Positions 1 through 7,663 are shown, numbered from the stretch's first letter. The stretch is DNA of 24,291 nt from an uncultured Collinsella sp. (GCA_900764955.1 CAAFPY010000058.1:1-24291); one strand, 5' to 3'. Numbers and translations are program-made. Notes: a model not told the origin generated them from the sequence alone.

Positions 1-105
1 GAGAAAATAATGACTGAGTTTTCGGATTTGAATCTATGCCCAATTAACAACCGTCAGGGAATTGTAATTGATGGTGAAGGTTCAAAGGTAATTTGCAAAG
101 ACTAA
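1..105 (+). CDS. C-terminal end of an unidentified A/T-rich gene (partial)
   Basis: Frame 1 is open from the window edge to a TAA at 103-105, giving 34 residues that end in GEGSKVICKD. I do not recognise the protein. The stretch is visibly richer in A/T than the genes to its right, and its neighbours are transposase and recombinase debris, so it is probably the tail of an acquired gene. With so few residues the reading frame itself is only moderately certain; it could be chance. Confidence 0.35.
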   Translation, partial: EKIMTEFSDLNLCPINNRQGIVIDGEGSKVICKD

Positions 106-171
106 TTTGATAATTCCAGTTTGCTGTACTCGTTCCTAGCAGGGTTTGGGGCAGGCACGCTCCAACAAGAA

Positions 172-203
172 GCTGTCCCAAAGGGGCAAGAATGGGGACT
201 GCG
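172..203. repeat. Small GTCCC-type inverted repeat beside the IS remnant
   Basis: The segment begins ctgtccca and ends tggggactg, so the motif tgtccca faces its near-complement tggggac across about 13 bases. It lies just past the transposase stop codon and could be part of the IS end or of a REP-like hairpin. The same GTCCC/GGGAC core recurs in the repeats near 3666-3747 and 23944-23998. Confidence 0.3.
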
Positions 204-220
204 GACGATTTCTTGGGCCG

Positions 221-442
221 TCACGCGGCCCTTCCCAGCGCGGAGCGGAACTCGGACGGCGTGCGGCCGCCGAGCGCGTCGCTGCGCCTCTCCGTATTGT
301 AGCGGCCGATCCAGCCCCCGAGCTCCTCGATGAAGCTGGCGGGGGTCCAGTCCGACCAGTCCCTGCCGTGCCAGAACTCCTTCTTGAGCAGGCCGAAGAA
401 GCCCTCCATCGCGGCGTTGTCCGGGCTGCAGCCCTTGGCGGA
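221..442 (-). pseudogene. IS3-family transposase OrfB, C-terminal remnant
   Basis: Read from 442 down to the TGA at 221-223, the frame encodes about 73 residues starting SAKGCSPDNAAMEGFFG, followed by LLKKEFWH and ending near SEFRSALGRAA. This is the last part of the DDE integrase core of IS3/IS150-type OrfB proteins. The segment with the catalytic Glu (here in the AAMEGFFG stretch), the LK.E helix and the Y(N)xxRxxxALGxxTP-like tail are all recognisable. The first two catalytic Asp residues and all of OrfA are missing: upstream of 442 the frame no longer looks like transposase. It is therefore a dead fragment, left by deletion or by later insertion. No clean pair of terminal inverted repeats could be assigned. 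Confidence 0.8.
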
Positions 443-555
443 CTGGATTGGCTACACTGATGTGGACAGTTCCGGGAGGGGCGCAAGAGACGGGAAGGCC
501 GTGTGCGCGTTCCTGCGCGAGGGCCGCGGGGAGGGGCTGCCTGGGTACGGCGCCT

Positions 556-675
556 GTCAACTCGGTCTACGTCTTTGATGACCGGGTCGTACTCAATATC
601 AACTTCACGGATGATGCCAAAACGGTCACCCGTGAGGAAGTGTTGGGTTCGAGTGCTATGGACAATGTTCCAGCA
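556..675 (+). pseudogene. Serine-recombinase-like C-terminal fragment
   Basis: The plus frame contains VNSVYVFDDRVVLNINFTDD followed by AKTVTREEV. This matches the beta-strand tail that ends many large serine recombinases of firmicute and actinobacterial mobile elements (VYVFDD..VVLNINF pattern). The catalytic domain, recombinase domain and zinc ribbon are absent, and upstream sequence (446-553) shows no continuation. The frame has no stop until 757-759 and runs antisense into the end of the DUF523 gene, so the native stop seems lost or the fragment simply ends at a junction near 660. The family call rests on a short motif and is moderate. Confidence 0.5.
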
Positions 676-1117
676 TGCTGGGATCGAATTCGCTTGCGGG
701 AATCACGCGGTACCCATGGCGCAGAAGCAGGTCGACGAAAACGCCGTTGCCCGCGGTAAGCATGCCGCTGAATGTTCCGTCGTAGATGCGACCCGCGCCG
801 CACGAGGGGCTACGATCCTGAAGGATGCACGCGGCGATCCCGGACGGCCCGCCCGCCTGCTCGCACATATCGAGCGCACGTTGAGCACCCAGGCGAAACT
901 CGCGATCGACTGAGATGCCCTCGCAGGTGCGGACCTCACCATCCACAATCTCGGACGGCCTGCGCGGCGTGGGCAGGCCGCCAAAGACCTCGGGACACAC
1001 TAGCAGGACCTCGGTCCCCGTACGTTCGCAAGCCTCGACCAACTCGCGATGGTAATTATCGAGCCCGTTATATTTACAGCTCTCGCCCATCAAACAGGCG
1101 CTCACCACGATCTTCAT
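656..1117 (-). CDS. DUF523 family protein
   Basis: A 153-residue protein of the DUF523 family, small cytoplasmic proteins of unproven function; some relatives are fused to DUF1722. Diagnostic pieces are SACLMGESCKYNG near the N-terminus (Cys 8 and 14), CPEVFGGLPTPRRPSEI at 41-57 and DRSPSCGAG at 101-109. The conserved cysteines suggest metal or redox chemistry, which is inference. I chose the ATG at 1115-1117 because the family normally begins MKIVVSACL; in-frame ATGs lie 6 and 9 bases upstream, preceded by GGGG. The gene follows ftsH on the same strand but behind a strong terminator, so it needs its own promoter or readthrough. Its last codons overlap recombinase-like debris on the other strand; the tail SMLEHCP may be partly replaced sequence from that junction. 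Confidence 0.88.
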   Translation of the reverse strand: MKIVVSACLMGESCKYNGLDNYHRELVEACERTGTEVLLVCPEVFGGLPTPRRPSEIVDGEVRTCEGISVDREFRLGAQRALDMCEQAGGPSGIAACILQDRSPSCGAGRIYDGTFSGMLTAGNGVFVDLLLRHGYRVIPASEFDPSMLEHCP

Positions 1118-1136
1118 ATACATCATCCCCAAACCA

Positions 1137-1173
1137 AACGCCCCATTTGAGATGGACACTCAAATGGGGCGTT
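1137..1173 (-). terminator. Strong intrinsic-type terminator of ftsH
   Basis: A perfect 15-bp stem (aacgccccatttgag at 1137-1151 with its complement at 1159-1173) closes a 7-base loop, 19 bases past the ftsH stop. On the minus strand it is followed by TTTGGTTTGG, a modest T-rich tract. It isolates ftsH from DUF523. Confidence 0.8.
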
Positions 1174-1192
1174 CGACACTGCGCAGCCAGCC

Positions 1193-3100
1193 TTACTGCT
1201 GCTTTGGCATCAGCGGATTCTCGCGCGTGAGAAGATTCATGAACTCCTCGCCCGTGATCGTCTCCTTCTTGTACAGATAACGAGCCAGCTCGTGAAGCTT
1301 AAACTTGTTCTCCTTCAGGATCTGCAGAGCGCGATCGTGCGCATCCTCGATCAGCTTGGCCACGATCGCATCCACGCGCTCGGCTGTACCGGGAGCGCAG
1401 GTGAGCGACGTGTCCTGGTTGAGGTACGCGTTTTGGACGGTGCCGAGTGCCATCATGCCAAACTCATCGGACATACCAAAGCGCGTCACCATGTTGCGAG
1501 CGAGCTTGGTGGCCTGCTCGATATCGTTGGCAGCGCCGGTCGTCATCTCACCAAAGATGAGCTCCTCGGCAGCACGTCCGCCGCAATAGACGGCGAGCTT
1601 GTCCAAGACCTCCTGGCGCGTGGTCAGGAAGCGCTCGTCCTCCTCGACCTGCATGGTGTAGCCCAGAGCGCCGCTTGTACGGGGAACGATCGTGATCTTG
1701 GTAACCGGTGCCGAGCCCTTCTGGCGTGCGGCAACGATGGCGTGGCCGATCTCGTGGTAGGAGACGACCTGCTTCTCGTGGTCGGACAGCACCGTGGACT
1801 TACGCTGCTGGCCGGCGATGACGACCTCCACCGACTCCTCAAAGTCATCCTGAGTCGCGCGTTTGCGACCCTCGCGGACGGCGCGCAGGGCGCCCTCGTT
1901 GATGATGTTGGCCAGATCGGCACCCGAAGCACCAGGCGTGGCGCGGGCGATCGCGGTCAGATCGATCGGGGGCTGCGTCTTAACGCTCTTGGCGTGCAGC
2001 TCGAGGATGTTCTTGCGGCCGGTCAGGTCGGGCAGCTCAACGGGAATGCGGCGGTCAAAGCGGCCGGGGCGCAGTAGAGCGGGATCGAGACTGTCGGGGC
2101 GGTTGGTTGCGGCAAGGACAACGATACCCTTGTGGTTATCGAAGCCATCCATCTCGGTCAGCAACTGATTGAGCGTCTGCTCGCGCTCGTCGTTGCCGCT
2201 AAAGCCGCCGCCATCGCGCTTCTTACCGATGGTATCGATCTCATCGATAAAGACGATACACGGGGCCTTTTCCTTGGCCTGCTTAAACAGGTCACGAACC
2301 TTAGCAGCGCCGCGACCAACAAACATCTCAACGAACTCAGAGCCCGAAATGCTAAAGAACGGAACACCGGCCTCGCCGGCAACAGCCTTGGCAAGCAGGG
2401 TCTTACCGGTACCCGGAGGGCCAACAAGAAGAGCGCCGCGCGGCAGTTTGGCGCCGATTTCCTCGTAGCGCTGCGGTTTCTCCAAAAAGTCGACGACCTC
2501 CTTGAGAGACTCCTTGGCCTCTTCCTGACCGGCGACATCCTTAAAGGTCACGCCCACGTCCTTGGAAGCAATCACGCGCGCGCCGGACTTACCCAGTCCA
2601 CCGCCGCCAAAACCGCCGCCGCCAAAGTTCATCGACGGACCGTCATCGCCCATGGCCTTCTTCATACGGCGGTTGAGCCACCAACCGATGAGGAAGAAAA
2701 TCGCCATGGGAAGAACGAGCGTGAGCAAGTAGTAGGTCATCAAACCCGAGTTTTTATCGGGAACGACCGACTCCAGCGAAGCGCCAGACTCAAGCACGCG
2801 ATCGGTAAAGCCCGCATCGTTCGGCACACCGGTCGTCTTATAGGCGATGTTCTCGTCCTCGCCCTTCTTGGTGTAATAAATCGAGTAATCGTCCGTGTTG
2901 TACTCGACCTTGTCGACACTCTTCTTATCGAGCGCTTTGACAAACGTCGAGTAATCGGTCTTCGTAATCTGCTGCGTGTGACCGATGTTAGGGAACAGAA
3001 CGGTCGAGAGCACGAGGTAGACGACGAAGGCGATGAGCACGTAGAGGATCATATTCCGTCTACGTTTATTGTCATCCATCTCCATCTGCTTGAACTCCAT
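1193..3100 (-). CDS. ftsH: ATP-dependent zinc metalloprotease FtsH
   Basis: Membrane-anchored AAA+ protease that extracts and degrades damaged membrane proteins and short-lived regulators. The 635 residues show two membrane segments (about 18-36 and 121-141) flanking an extracytoplasmic domain, a Gly-rich linker (159-170), Walker A GPPGTGKT (227-234), Walker B IVFIDEID (282-289), the arginine-finger region RPGRFDRR (344-351), the zinc-binding HEIGH (449-453) and the third ligand Asp in ANDIEQAT (about 526). The protease motif has Ile where HEAGH is usual, which still fits HExxH. The pore region reads [14 protein letters not shown], with Arg where Val is typical. Start: ATG at 3098-3100 gives [10 protein letters not shown]; ATGs at codons 6 and 8 are alternatives, since no clear ribosome site precedes codon 1. 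It is followed by its own terminator and is divergent from the broken adenosyltransferase gene. Confidence 0.97.
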   Translation of the reverse strand: MEFKQMEMDDNKRRRNMILYVLIAFVVYLVLSTVLFPNIGHTQQITKTDYSTFVKALDKKSVDKVEYNTDDYSIYYTKKGEDENIAYKTTGVPNDAGFTDRVLESGASLESVVPDKNSGLMTYYLLTLVLPMAIFFLIGWWLNRRMKKAMGDDGPSMNFGGGGFGGGGLGKSGARVIASKDVGVTFKDVAGQEEAKESLKEVVDFLEKPQRYEEIGAKLPRGALLVGPPGTGKTLLAKAVAGEAGVPFFSISGSEFVEMFVGRGAAKVRDLFKQAKEKAPCIVFIDEIDTIGKKRDGGGFSGNDEREQTLNQLLTEMDGFDNHKGIVVLAATNRPDSLDPALLRPGRFDRRIPVELPDLTGRKNILELHAKSVKTQPPIDLTAIARATPGASGADLANIINEGALRAVREGRKRATQDDFEESVEVVIAGQQRKSTVLSDHEKQVVSYHEIGHAIVAARQKGSAPVTKITIVPRTSGALGYTMQVEEDERFLTTRQEVLDKLAVYCGGRAAEELIFGEMTTGAANDIEQATKLARNMVTRFGMSDEFGMMALGTVQNAYLNQDTSLTCAPGTAERVDAIVAKLIEDAHDRALQILKENKFKLHELARYLYKKETITGEEFMNLLTRENPLMPKQQ

Positions 3101-3117
3101 CTACTGGGGTTGATAAT
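3090..3117 (+). promoter_or_regulatory. Predicted sigma70-type promoter for the adenosyltransferase pseudogene
   Basis: TTGAAC (3090-3095), a 16-bp spacer and GATAAT (3112-3117) make a plausible housekeeping promoter about 60 bases before the ATG at 3178. It overlaps the ftsH start codon on the other strand. AAAGGA just before 3178 serves as the ribosome site. Prediction only. Confidence 0.45.
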
Positions 3118-3177
3118 GCTAACTAGAATACCCAACCCGGCCGGCGATAAACCGACGCCGGGCACGAAAGGATAGAG

Positions 3178-3663
3178 ATGGCATCACTCGAAGTCGGCAA
3201 GGTTCAGATCTATACGGGCGACGGCAAGGGTAAAACCACGGCCGCGCTGGGACTGGCGATGCGCGCCACGGGATATGGGCTCGACGTACTCATGCTGCAG
3301 TTTGCCAAGAAGCTGCACTGCGCCGAACATGACGCAGCACCTCGATAGGAGCTACGCATCGTACAGGCCGACCGCGACACGCCCGAAGCCTGTGCCACAC
3401 AGATCATGGAGCTGGCGCGGGAGCAGATTGGCCAGGTCGACGTGCTGATCTTGGATGAGCTGGGAGAAGCCATGCGACGGGGCTTTGTGACGCGCGAAGA
3501 TGCCGAAGCGTTGATCGCGATGAAACCGACCACCACAGAGCTCGTGCTCACCGGCCGCGGATTGCTGCCCCTCGCCGACCTTGCCGACCTAGTAACCGAA
3601 ATGCGCCCCGTCAAACACTACTTCGACGAAGGCCTCCTAGCCCGCCAAGGCATCGAATACTAA
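3178..3663 (+). pseudogene. Cob(I)alamin adenosyltransferase (BtuR/CobO type), interrupted by an in-frame TAG
   Basis: The frame starts ATG at 3178 after AAAGGATAGAG and reads MASLEVGKVQIYTGDGKGKT, with the P-loop GDGKGKTT of corrinoid adenosyltransferases, which transfer the adenosyl group of ATP to cobalamin. Codon 57 is TAG (3346-3348). The same frame then continues without any shift to TAA at 3661-3663 and holds the rest of the family signature: VDVLILDELGEAM (Walker-B-like), VLTGRG, LADLVTEMRPVKHYFDEG and the terminal QGIEY. The damage is thus one nonsense codon, recent in appearance or a sequencing error. Restart at the ATG at 3406 would give 85 residues without the P-loop, so probably no function. 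At 161 codons it is shorter than usual BtuR proteins, with a trimmed middle. Confidence 0.85.
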
Positions 3664-3665
3664 TT

Positions 3666-3747
3666 GATCCGAAAGGGACGGAGGAAAACGGATCATTGAT
3701 ATCACAACGGAGAGCAATGATCCGTTATCTTCCGTCCCCAAGGGATC
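3666..3747. repeat. Long imperfect inverted repeat between convergent genes
   Basis: Two 33-base arms (3666-3698 and 3715-3747) are complementary at about 27 of 33 positions around a 16-base centre. Each arm contains GATCCG near one end and the core CCGTCCC/GGGACGG. The element fills nearly the whole gap between the adenosyltransferase stop and the MATE 3' end. It could terminate transcription from both sides, but there is no good T-tract, and the size and GTCCCCAA end suggest a REP- or MITE-like mobile repeat. Confidence 0.7.
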
Positions 3748-3765
3748 ATTTGGCAGTGGCGCGGC

Positions 3766-5097
3766 CTAGCCAGTTGCCGCTGTGGTGGTAGATGTGAACA
3801 TCGTGGCCGTAATGAGCCAGGTTGCGGGGTAGACCAGCAGCAGATGCTCGAGCGAGGGGTCGAGCGGCATAATCGCGAACACCCACGCCACGCGGAGCAC
3901 GACCGTGCCGAATATCGTGAGCATCATAGGCTGCAAGCTCACGCCGGCACCGCGGATGGAACCAGACGCGTTTTCGATAATCGAGAAGATCGCGTAGAAC
4001 GGCGCGATGAAATGAAGAATCGTCGTGGTGTAGGCCGAAATCGCGGCATCGTCGATAAACAGACGCGAAAGCGGGCCCGAGAACACCAGCAGCACGGCAG
4101 ACAGGCCACCGATAAGCACAAATGAAAGCACGAGCGACGTGTGGTATCCCTTTCGCATGCGTTCGTAATTGCGCGCACCAAAGTTCTGCGCCGAGAACGT
4201 GGTGATCGACACGCCGAGTGCCTCGGTCACCATCCAGATAATGCCGTCCAGGCGGCCGGAAAGGCCCCAAGCGGTCGTGACATCGGCTCCAAACGAGTTG
4301 ACCGACACCTGAATCAAAACATTGGAGATCGAATACGCCGCAGACTGAACGCCCAGCGGCAAACCGCACGATAGCATGCTCTTGCAGATACCGGGGTCAA
4401 TACCGAGCTTTGAGAGCGAAAGACGCCACGCTCCCGGAGCGCGCATCATGCGGATCACAATCATCGTGGCATTGGTGCAGATAGTCAGCGCCACCGCGAT
4501 GCCGCAGCCCAGCGCTTCCATGTGCAGCACGGCGACAAAAAGAATGTCGAATGCCACATTGACGAAGCAGCCGGAGGCAATAATAACCGCCGGACCGCGC
4601 GTGTCGCCCACGGCGCGCAACAGCGCCGTCCCCATATTGAGCAGCAGCGCCGCAAACATGGCGGCAAAGTAGCAACGGGCATACGCCACACCCTCGGCCA
4701 GCAGCTCATGCGGTGTATTCATCAGCACAAGCATCGGCTCGACAAACACCATGCCCAGAATGGAAATGACAATGCCGCCCACCAGCGCGAGCGTCATGGC
4801 CGTATGGACCGATCGGCTCAAGCGCTCGTCATCGTGCTGACCAAAAAACTGACCGGTAATGACAGCACAGCCAGCACCCACACCGACGCAAAAACCAATG
4901 CAGAGCTCCGTAAGCACCATCGTGGCCTGAATGCCACCCAGCGCGAGCTTGCCGCCAAACTGACCGACGATATAGGTACCGATAAGCGTGTATGCCTGCT
5001 GAAAGAACGAACTAAAGAAGATAGGGACGCACAGCGACAGCAGCTGCTGCCAAATAACGCCCTGCGTTACATCGATAGCCGTAGATTTCTTAGCCAC
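3766..5097 (-). CDS. MATE-family multidrug/Na+ antiporter, probable 3' frameshift
   Basis: Integral membrane exporter of the MATE fold, normally 12 helices in two related halves driven by Na+ or H+. About 443 residues carry repeated hydrophobic segments, with the N-half signature PIFFSSFFQQAYTLIGTYIVGQ and the family segments GTALLRAVGDTRGP and IENASGSIRGAG in each half. I prefer the GTG at 5095-5097 (VAKKSTAI), preceded by GGGGAGGG; a TTG 11 codons upstream is the alternative. The frame ends FTSTTTAATG then TAG at 3766-3768. One frame over, the codons read HIYHHSGNWLGRATAK to a TGA at 3746-3748, much more like a MATE C-terminus. A single lost base near 3793-3798 therefore seems to have replaced the last residues; the transport core is intact, so function may persist. 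Substrate unknown. Confidence 0.9.
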   Translation of the reverse strand: MAKKSTAIDVTQGVIWQQLLSLCVPIFFSSFFQQAYTLIGTYIVGQFGGKLALGGIQATMVLTELCIGFCVGVGAGCAVITGQFFGQHDDERLSRSVHTAMTLALVGGIVISILGMVFVEPMLVLMNTPHELLAEGVAYARCYFAAMFAALLLNMGTALLRAVGDTRGPAVIIASGCFVNVAFDILFVAVLHMEALGCGIAVALTICTNATMIVIRMMRAPGAWRLSLSKLGIDPGICKSMLSCGLPLGVQSAAYSISNVLIQVSVNSFGADVTTAWGLSGRLDGIIWMVTEALGVSITTFSAQNFGARNYERMRKGYHTSLVLSFVLIGGLSAVLLVFSGPLSRLFIDDAAISAYTTTILHFIAPFYAIFSIIENASGSIRGAGVSLQPMMLTIFGTVVLRVAWVFAIMPLDPSLEHLLLVYPATWLITATMFTSTTTAATG

Positions 5098-5222
5098 ACG
5101 CCCTCCCCACCAGCGTACGCCAAACAACAAAGCGGCAATTTAAGACCAAAGCCAATACCAGCTTAGCACCGACCGACGTCGGCCGAAACGCCCCGAACCA
5201 GAGCCCGGTGCGAACTATCTGC

Positions 5223-6137
5223 CTAGTGATACAGACCCGGCTGGTAGTGGTACTCGTTGCTCACATGTGGGCACAGCTGCCAAAAGGCAACAGCACTTGC
5301 CGCGGCCACGTTGAGTGAATCGACCCCATGCGCCATCGGAATACGCACGGCGCGGTCGCAGCCTGCAATGGTCTTGGCGCCCAAGCCAGCACCCTCGGTG
5401 CCCATAAAGATTGCCAGGCGGTCAATCTCCTGGAGCGCGGGATCGTCCAGCGACACCGAATCATCCGTCAACGCCATAGCAGCACACGAAAAGCCGGCAT
5501 CGTGCAGCGCCGCCAGCCCATCATGCGGCCATACGCGCGCCTCGCTGCCAATGCGCGTCCAGGGCACCTGGAACACCGTGCCCATGCTCACGCGGGCCGA
5601 GCGACGGTACAGCGGGTCACAGCAAGTGGGGCTCACCAAAATACCGTCGACGTTCAGCGCAGCCGCCGAGCGGAAAATCGCACCGACGTTGGTGTGGTCG
5701 ACAATGCCCTCGAGCACGCACAGGCGCACCGGGCGCTCCCCCGCCGCCTCGACGACGCCGCCCAAGAACTCATCAACCGGAATCTGTCGCGGGCGACGAA
5801 ATGCCGCGAGCGCACCGCGCGTCACGTTAAAGCCCGTCAGCTGCTCCATAAGCTCCATCGAGGCCACAAACACGGGAACCGGACCCGCGCCCTCGCGCAC
5901 AACCAGGCGCTCAAACAGCGGCATCATCTGATCGAGCCAGCGTTCGCCCAAAAGAAAGCTCACCGGCTCGTATCCAGCGCGCACCGCGCGCTCGATGACC
6001 TTGGCACTCTCGGCGATAAAGATGCCCTTTTGCGGCTCCAGCACGCAGCGCAGCTCGCGCTCGGTCAGTCGCACGTAGGCATCGAGCCGCTCGTCCTCGA
6101 GAGAATCGATTCGCAGCACCTCAACGGCATCAGTCAT
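5223..6137 (-). CDS. TrmH/SpoU-family RNA 2'-O-ribose methyltransferase
   Basis: Cytoplasmic SAM-dependent methyltransferase of the SPOUT (trefoil-knot) class, acting on rRNA or tRNA ribose. From the ATG at 6135-6137 it is 304 residues. It has an N-terminal substrate-binding part (SLEDERLDAYVRLTEREL, then FIAESAKVIERA), followed by the three SpoU motifs: NVGAIFRSA (about 150-158), GTEGAGL (about 246-252) and RIPMAHGVDSLNVAAASAV (from about 265). I chose MTDAVEVLRIDSL because relatives start near there; an ATG 11 codons upstream gives a Cys-rich extension with no ribosome site. It lies 109 bases after folA on the same strand, behind a weak hairpin. The exact target base cannot be told from sequence; RlmB- or TrmH-type are both possible. 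Confidence 0.92.
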   Translation of the reverse strand: MTDAVEVLRIDSLEDERLDAYVRLTERELRCVLEPQKGIFIAESAKVIERAVRAGYEPVSFLLGERWLDQMMPLFERLVVREGAGPVPVFVASMELMEQLTGFNVTRGALAAFRRPRQIPVDEFLGGVVEAAGERPVRLCVLEGIVDHTNVGAIFRSAAALNVDGILVSPTCCDPLYRRSARVSMGTVFQVPWTRIGSEARVWPHDGLAALHDAGFSCAAMALTDDSVSLDDPALQEIDRLAIFMGTEGAGLGAKTIAGCDRAVRIPMAHGVDSLNVAAASAVAFWQLCPHVSNEYHYQPGLYH

Positions 6138-6183
6138 AGCAGCCAGCCCGCACCCTTCTTTACAGCACATCTATACCAAACGA

Positions 6184-6202
6184 GGCGACGCTAAGCGCCG
6201 CC
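6184..6202 (-). terminator. Possible weak terminator after folA
   Basis: On the minus strand GGCGGCGC, a TTA loop and GCGTCGCC form an 8-bp stem with one G-T pair, followed by TCGTTTGG. The T-tract is poor, so readthrough into the methyltransferase gene is likely. Confidence 0.4.
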
Positions 6203-6246
6203 CCATGCATTCAAACAACCCGATGATACCGTTCACGCCAGACGAT

Positions 6247-6765
6247 TTACGCATCAACGCGACGATACGTCACGAACTCATAATCGACACCCTCGTCGCC
6301 CTCGCCCGAGGCAATCGTGGCAGCACCGCCACGCCGCGCAATCTCCCACGCGGGATCGGCATCCAAATCGGGAAAGTATGTATCCACGTCATGCACGCAA
6401 TGGTTGTGCGTGACCTCCGCCTCCACGCAATGCGGCAAAAACTGCCGATACACCTCGCCACCGCCGATCACCCACGCAACGGGCTCATCGGCAACCGCAG
6501 CGAGCGCTTCGTCGACGCTATGCACCACGTCGACGCCCTCGGCAGCAAAGCTCTCGTCGCGGGTGAGTACGATATTGCGACGGTTCTTAAGCGGACGCCC
6601 GCCGGGAAAACTCAGCAGCGTCTTGCGTCCCATAATGACCGGGCAACCTTTGGTGCACGCCACAAAATGGCGCATATCGGAGCGATTGGACACGACCATG
6701 TCACCCTCGCACCCAATACCCCAATCGTCACATACGGCGACGATGGCAGAAAGCTTACACGTCAT
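6247..6765 (-). CDS. folA: Dihydrofolate reductase
   Basis: NADPH-dependent reduction of dihydrofolate to tetrahydrofolate, regenerating the folate that thymidylate synthase oxidises. The 172-residue protein has LSAIVAVCDDWGIG at the N-terminus, the catalytic acid Asp30 (E. coli Asp27), the NADPH-site segments VIMGRKT (43-49) and RPLKNRRNIVLTRD, and WVIGGGEVYRQFLP. Unusually, the normally near-invariant Met-Pro-Trp of the Met20 loop is Met-Val-Val (23-25). The ATG at 6763-6765 is preceded by AGGTGG at about 5 bases; a GTG three codons upstream is less likely. It starts 9 bases after the thyA stop, so the two are one operon. Confidence 0.95.
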   Translation of the reverse strand: MTCKLSAIVAVCDDWGIGCEGDMVVSNRSDMRHFVACTKGCPVIMGRKTLLSFPGGRPLKNRRNIVLTRDESFAAEGVDVVHSVDEALAAVADEPVAWVIGGGEVYRQFLPHCVEAEVTHNHCVHDVDTYFPDLDADPAWEIARRGGAATIASGEGDEGVDYEFVTYRRVDA

Positions 6766-6774
6766 AAGCGCCAC

Positions 6775-7623
6775 CTACACCGCAATGGGGATGTTCTTGA
6801 CCTGCGGGCCGTGCTCATAACCCTCGACGATCAGGTCGTCGGTCGTAAACGCATAGAAATCATGCACATCGGGGTTGAGCGCTACCTTGGGCGCGGCAAA
6901 CTGCGGACGCTCGATAAGCTCGCGGACAATATCGACATGACGGTCGTAAATGTGGGCATCGGCAATCACATGCAGCAGCTCGCCAGCGATCATATCGACC
7001 GACTGCGCAACCATCATCAGCAAAATGGCGTACTGGCACACATTCCAGTTGTTCGCAGCCAAAATGTCCTGGCTACGCTGGTTGAGAATCATGTTGAGCG
7101 TCGGTTTGTCATCCTGCGGGCGCTGCGTCACGTTATACGTCACGCTGTAGGCGCACGGATACAGGTGCATCTCGGACAGGTCGCTAAACACGTAGGTATT
7201 CGTCATAATGCGGCGGCTGTACGGCGTGTTCTTAAGGTCGTACAGAACGCGGTCCATCTGGTCGAAATCGCCCTCGGCATAATGGCTCTTCTGCCCAATC
7301 TGATACCCGTAGGCCTTACCGATGGAGCCGGTCTCGTCAGCCCACTCATCCCAAATATGGCTGTTGAGGTCATGCACGTTATTGGACTTCTTTTGATAGA
7401 TCCATAGGATCTCATCCATGGCAGATTTGAGGGCCGTACGACGCAGGGTAAGCGCCGGAAACTCCTCACGCAGGTCATAGCGTGCCGTAACGCCAAAGTT
7501 TTTAATGGTATAGGCAGGGGTGCCGTCCTCCCACACCGGACGGACCTTTTGGCCCTCGGTGGTGGTGCCATGGTCCAGAATATCGCGGCACATGGTTACA
7601 AACTGTTGATCAGCCTTGCTCAT
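6775..7623 (-). CDS. thyA: Thymidylate synthase (ThyA, B. subtilis ThyA/phi3T-like subgroup)
   Basis: Methylates dUMP to dTMP with methylene-tetrahydrofolate as donor and reductant. The 282 residues include the catalytic Cys157 in MHLYPCAYS, the phosphate-binding SRR at 136-138, QRSQD at 182-186 and ADAHIYDRH at 221-229. The active-site surroundings differ from E. coli ThyA (YPC rather than PPC, NNWN where PFN is usual) and, with its length of about 280, resemble the divergent B. subtilis ThyA type; that subgroup call is from memory of the family. The ATG at 7621-7623 has an excellent GGAGGG site 3 bases upstream, so the much longer open frame running upstream to 8193 is not coding. First gene of the thyA-folA pair, divergent from the DUF134 fusion gene. 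Confidence 0.96.
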   Translation of the reverse strand: MSKADQQFVTMCRDILDHGTTTEGQKVRPVWEDGTPAYTIKNFGVTARYDLREEFPALTLRRTALKSAMDEILWIYQKKSNNVHDLNSHIWDEWADETGSIGKAYGYQIGQKSHYAEGDFDQMDRVLYDLKNTPYSRRIMTNTYVFSDLSEMHLYPCAYSVTYNVTQRPQDDKPTLNMILNQRSQDILAANNWNVCQYAILLMMVAQSVDMIAGELLHVIADAHIYDRHVDIVRELIERPQFAAPKVALNPDVHDFYAFTTDDLIVEGYEHGPQVKNIPIAV

Positions 7624-7657
7624 TGACCCTCCTGTCAGTTGCCTACAAGCGAGATTC

Positions 7658-7663
7658 ATTGTA
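7658..7663 (-). promoter_or_regulatory. Possible -10 element for thyA-folA
   Basis: TACAAT on the minus strand, 35 bases before the thyA ATG, is a good -10 hexamer; no convincing -35 lies at the right distance (the nearest candidate, TTGGGC, is too far). Weak prediction. Confidence 0.3.

Noticed and set aside
670..681. Perfect palindrome ccagcatgctgg as a recombinase crossover site
   Set aside because: It lies inside DUF523 coding sequence; a 12-bp palindrome may be chance and no duplicate copy or empty site could be seen.
3346..3348. TAG as a pyrrolysine or readthrough codon
   Set aside because: The family does not use pyrrolysine, no downstream signal was seen, and a simple nonsense mutation explains it.
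3406..3663. 85-codon free-standing gene starting at an internal ATG of the adenosyltransferase
   Set aside because: It lacks the P-loop and a ribosome site and is just the downstream half of the interrupted gene.
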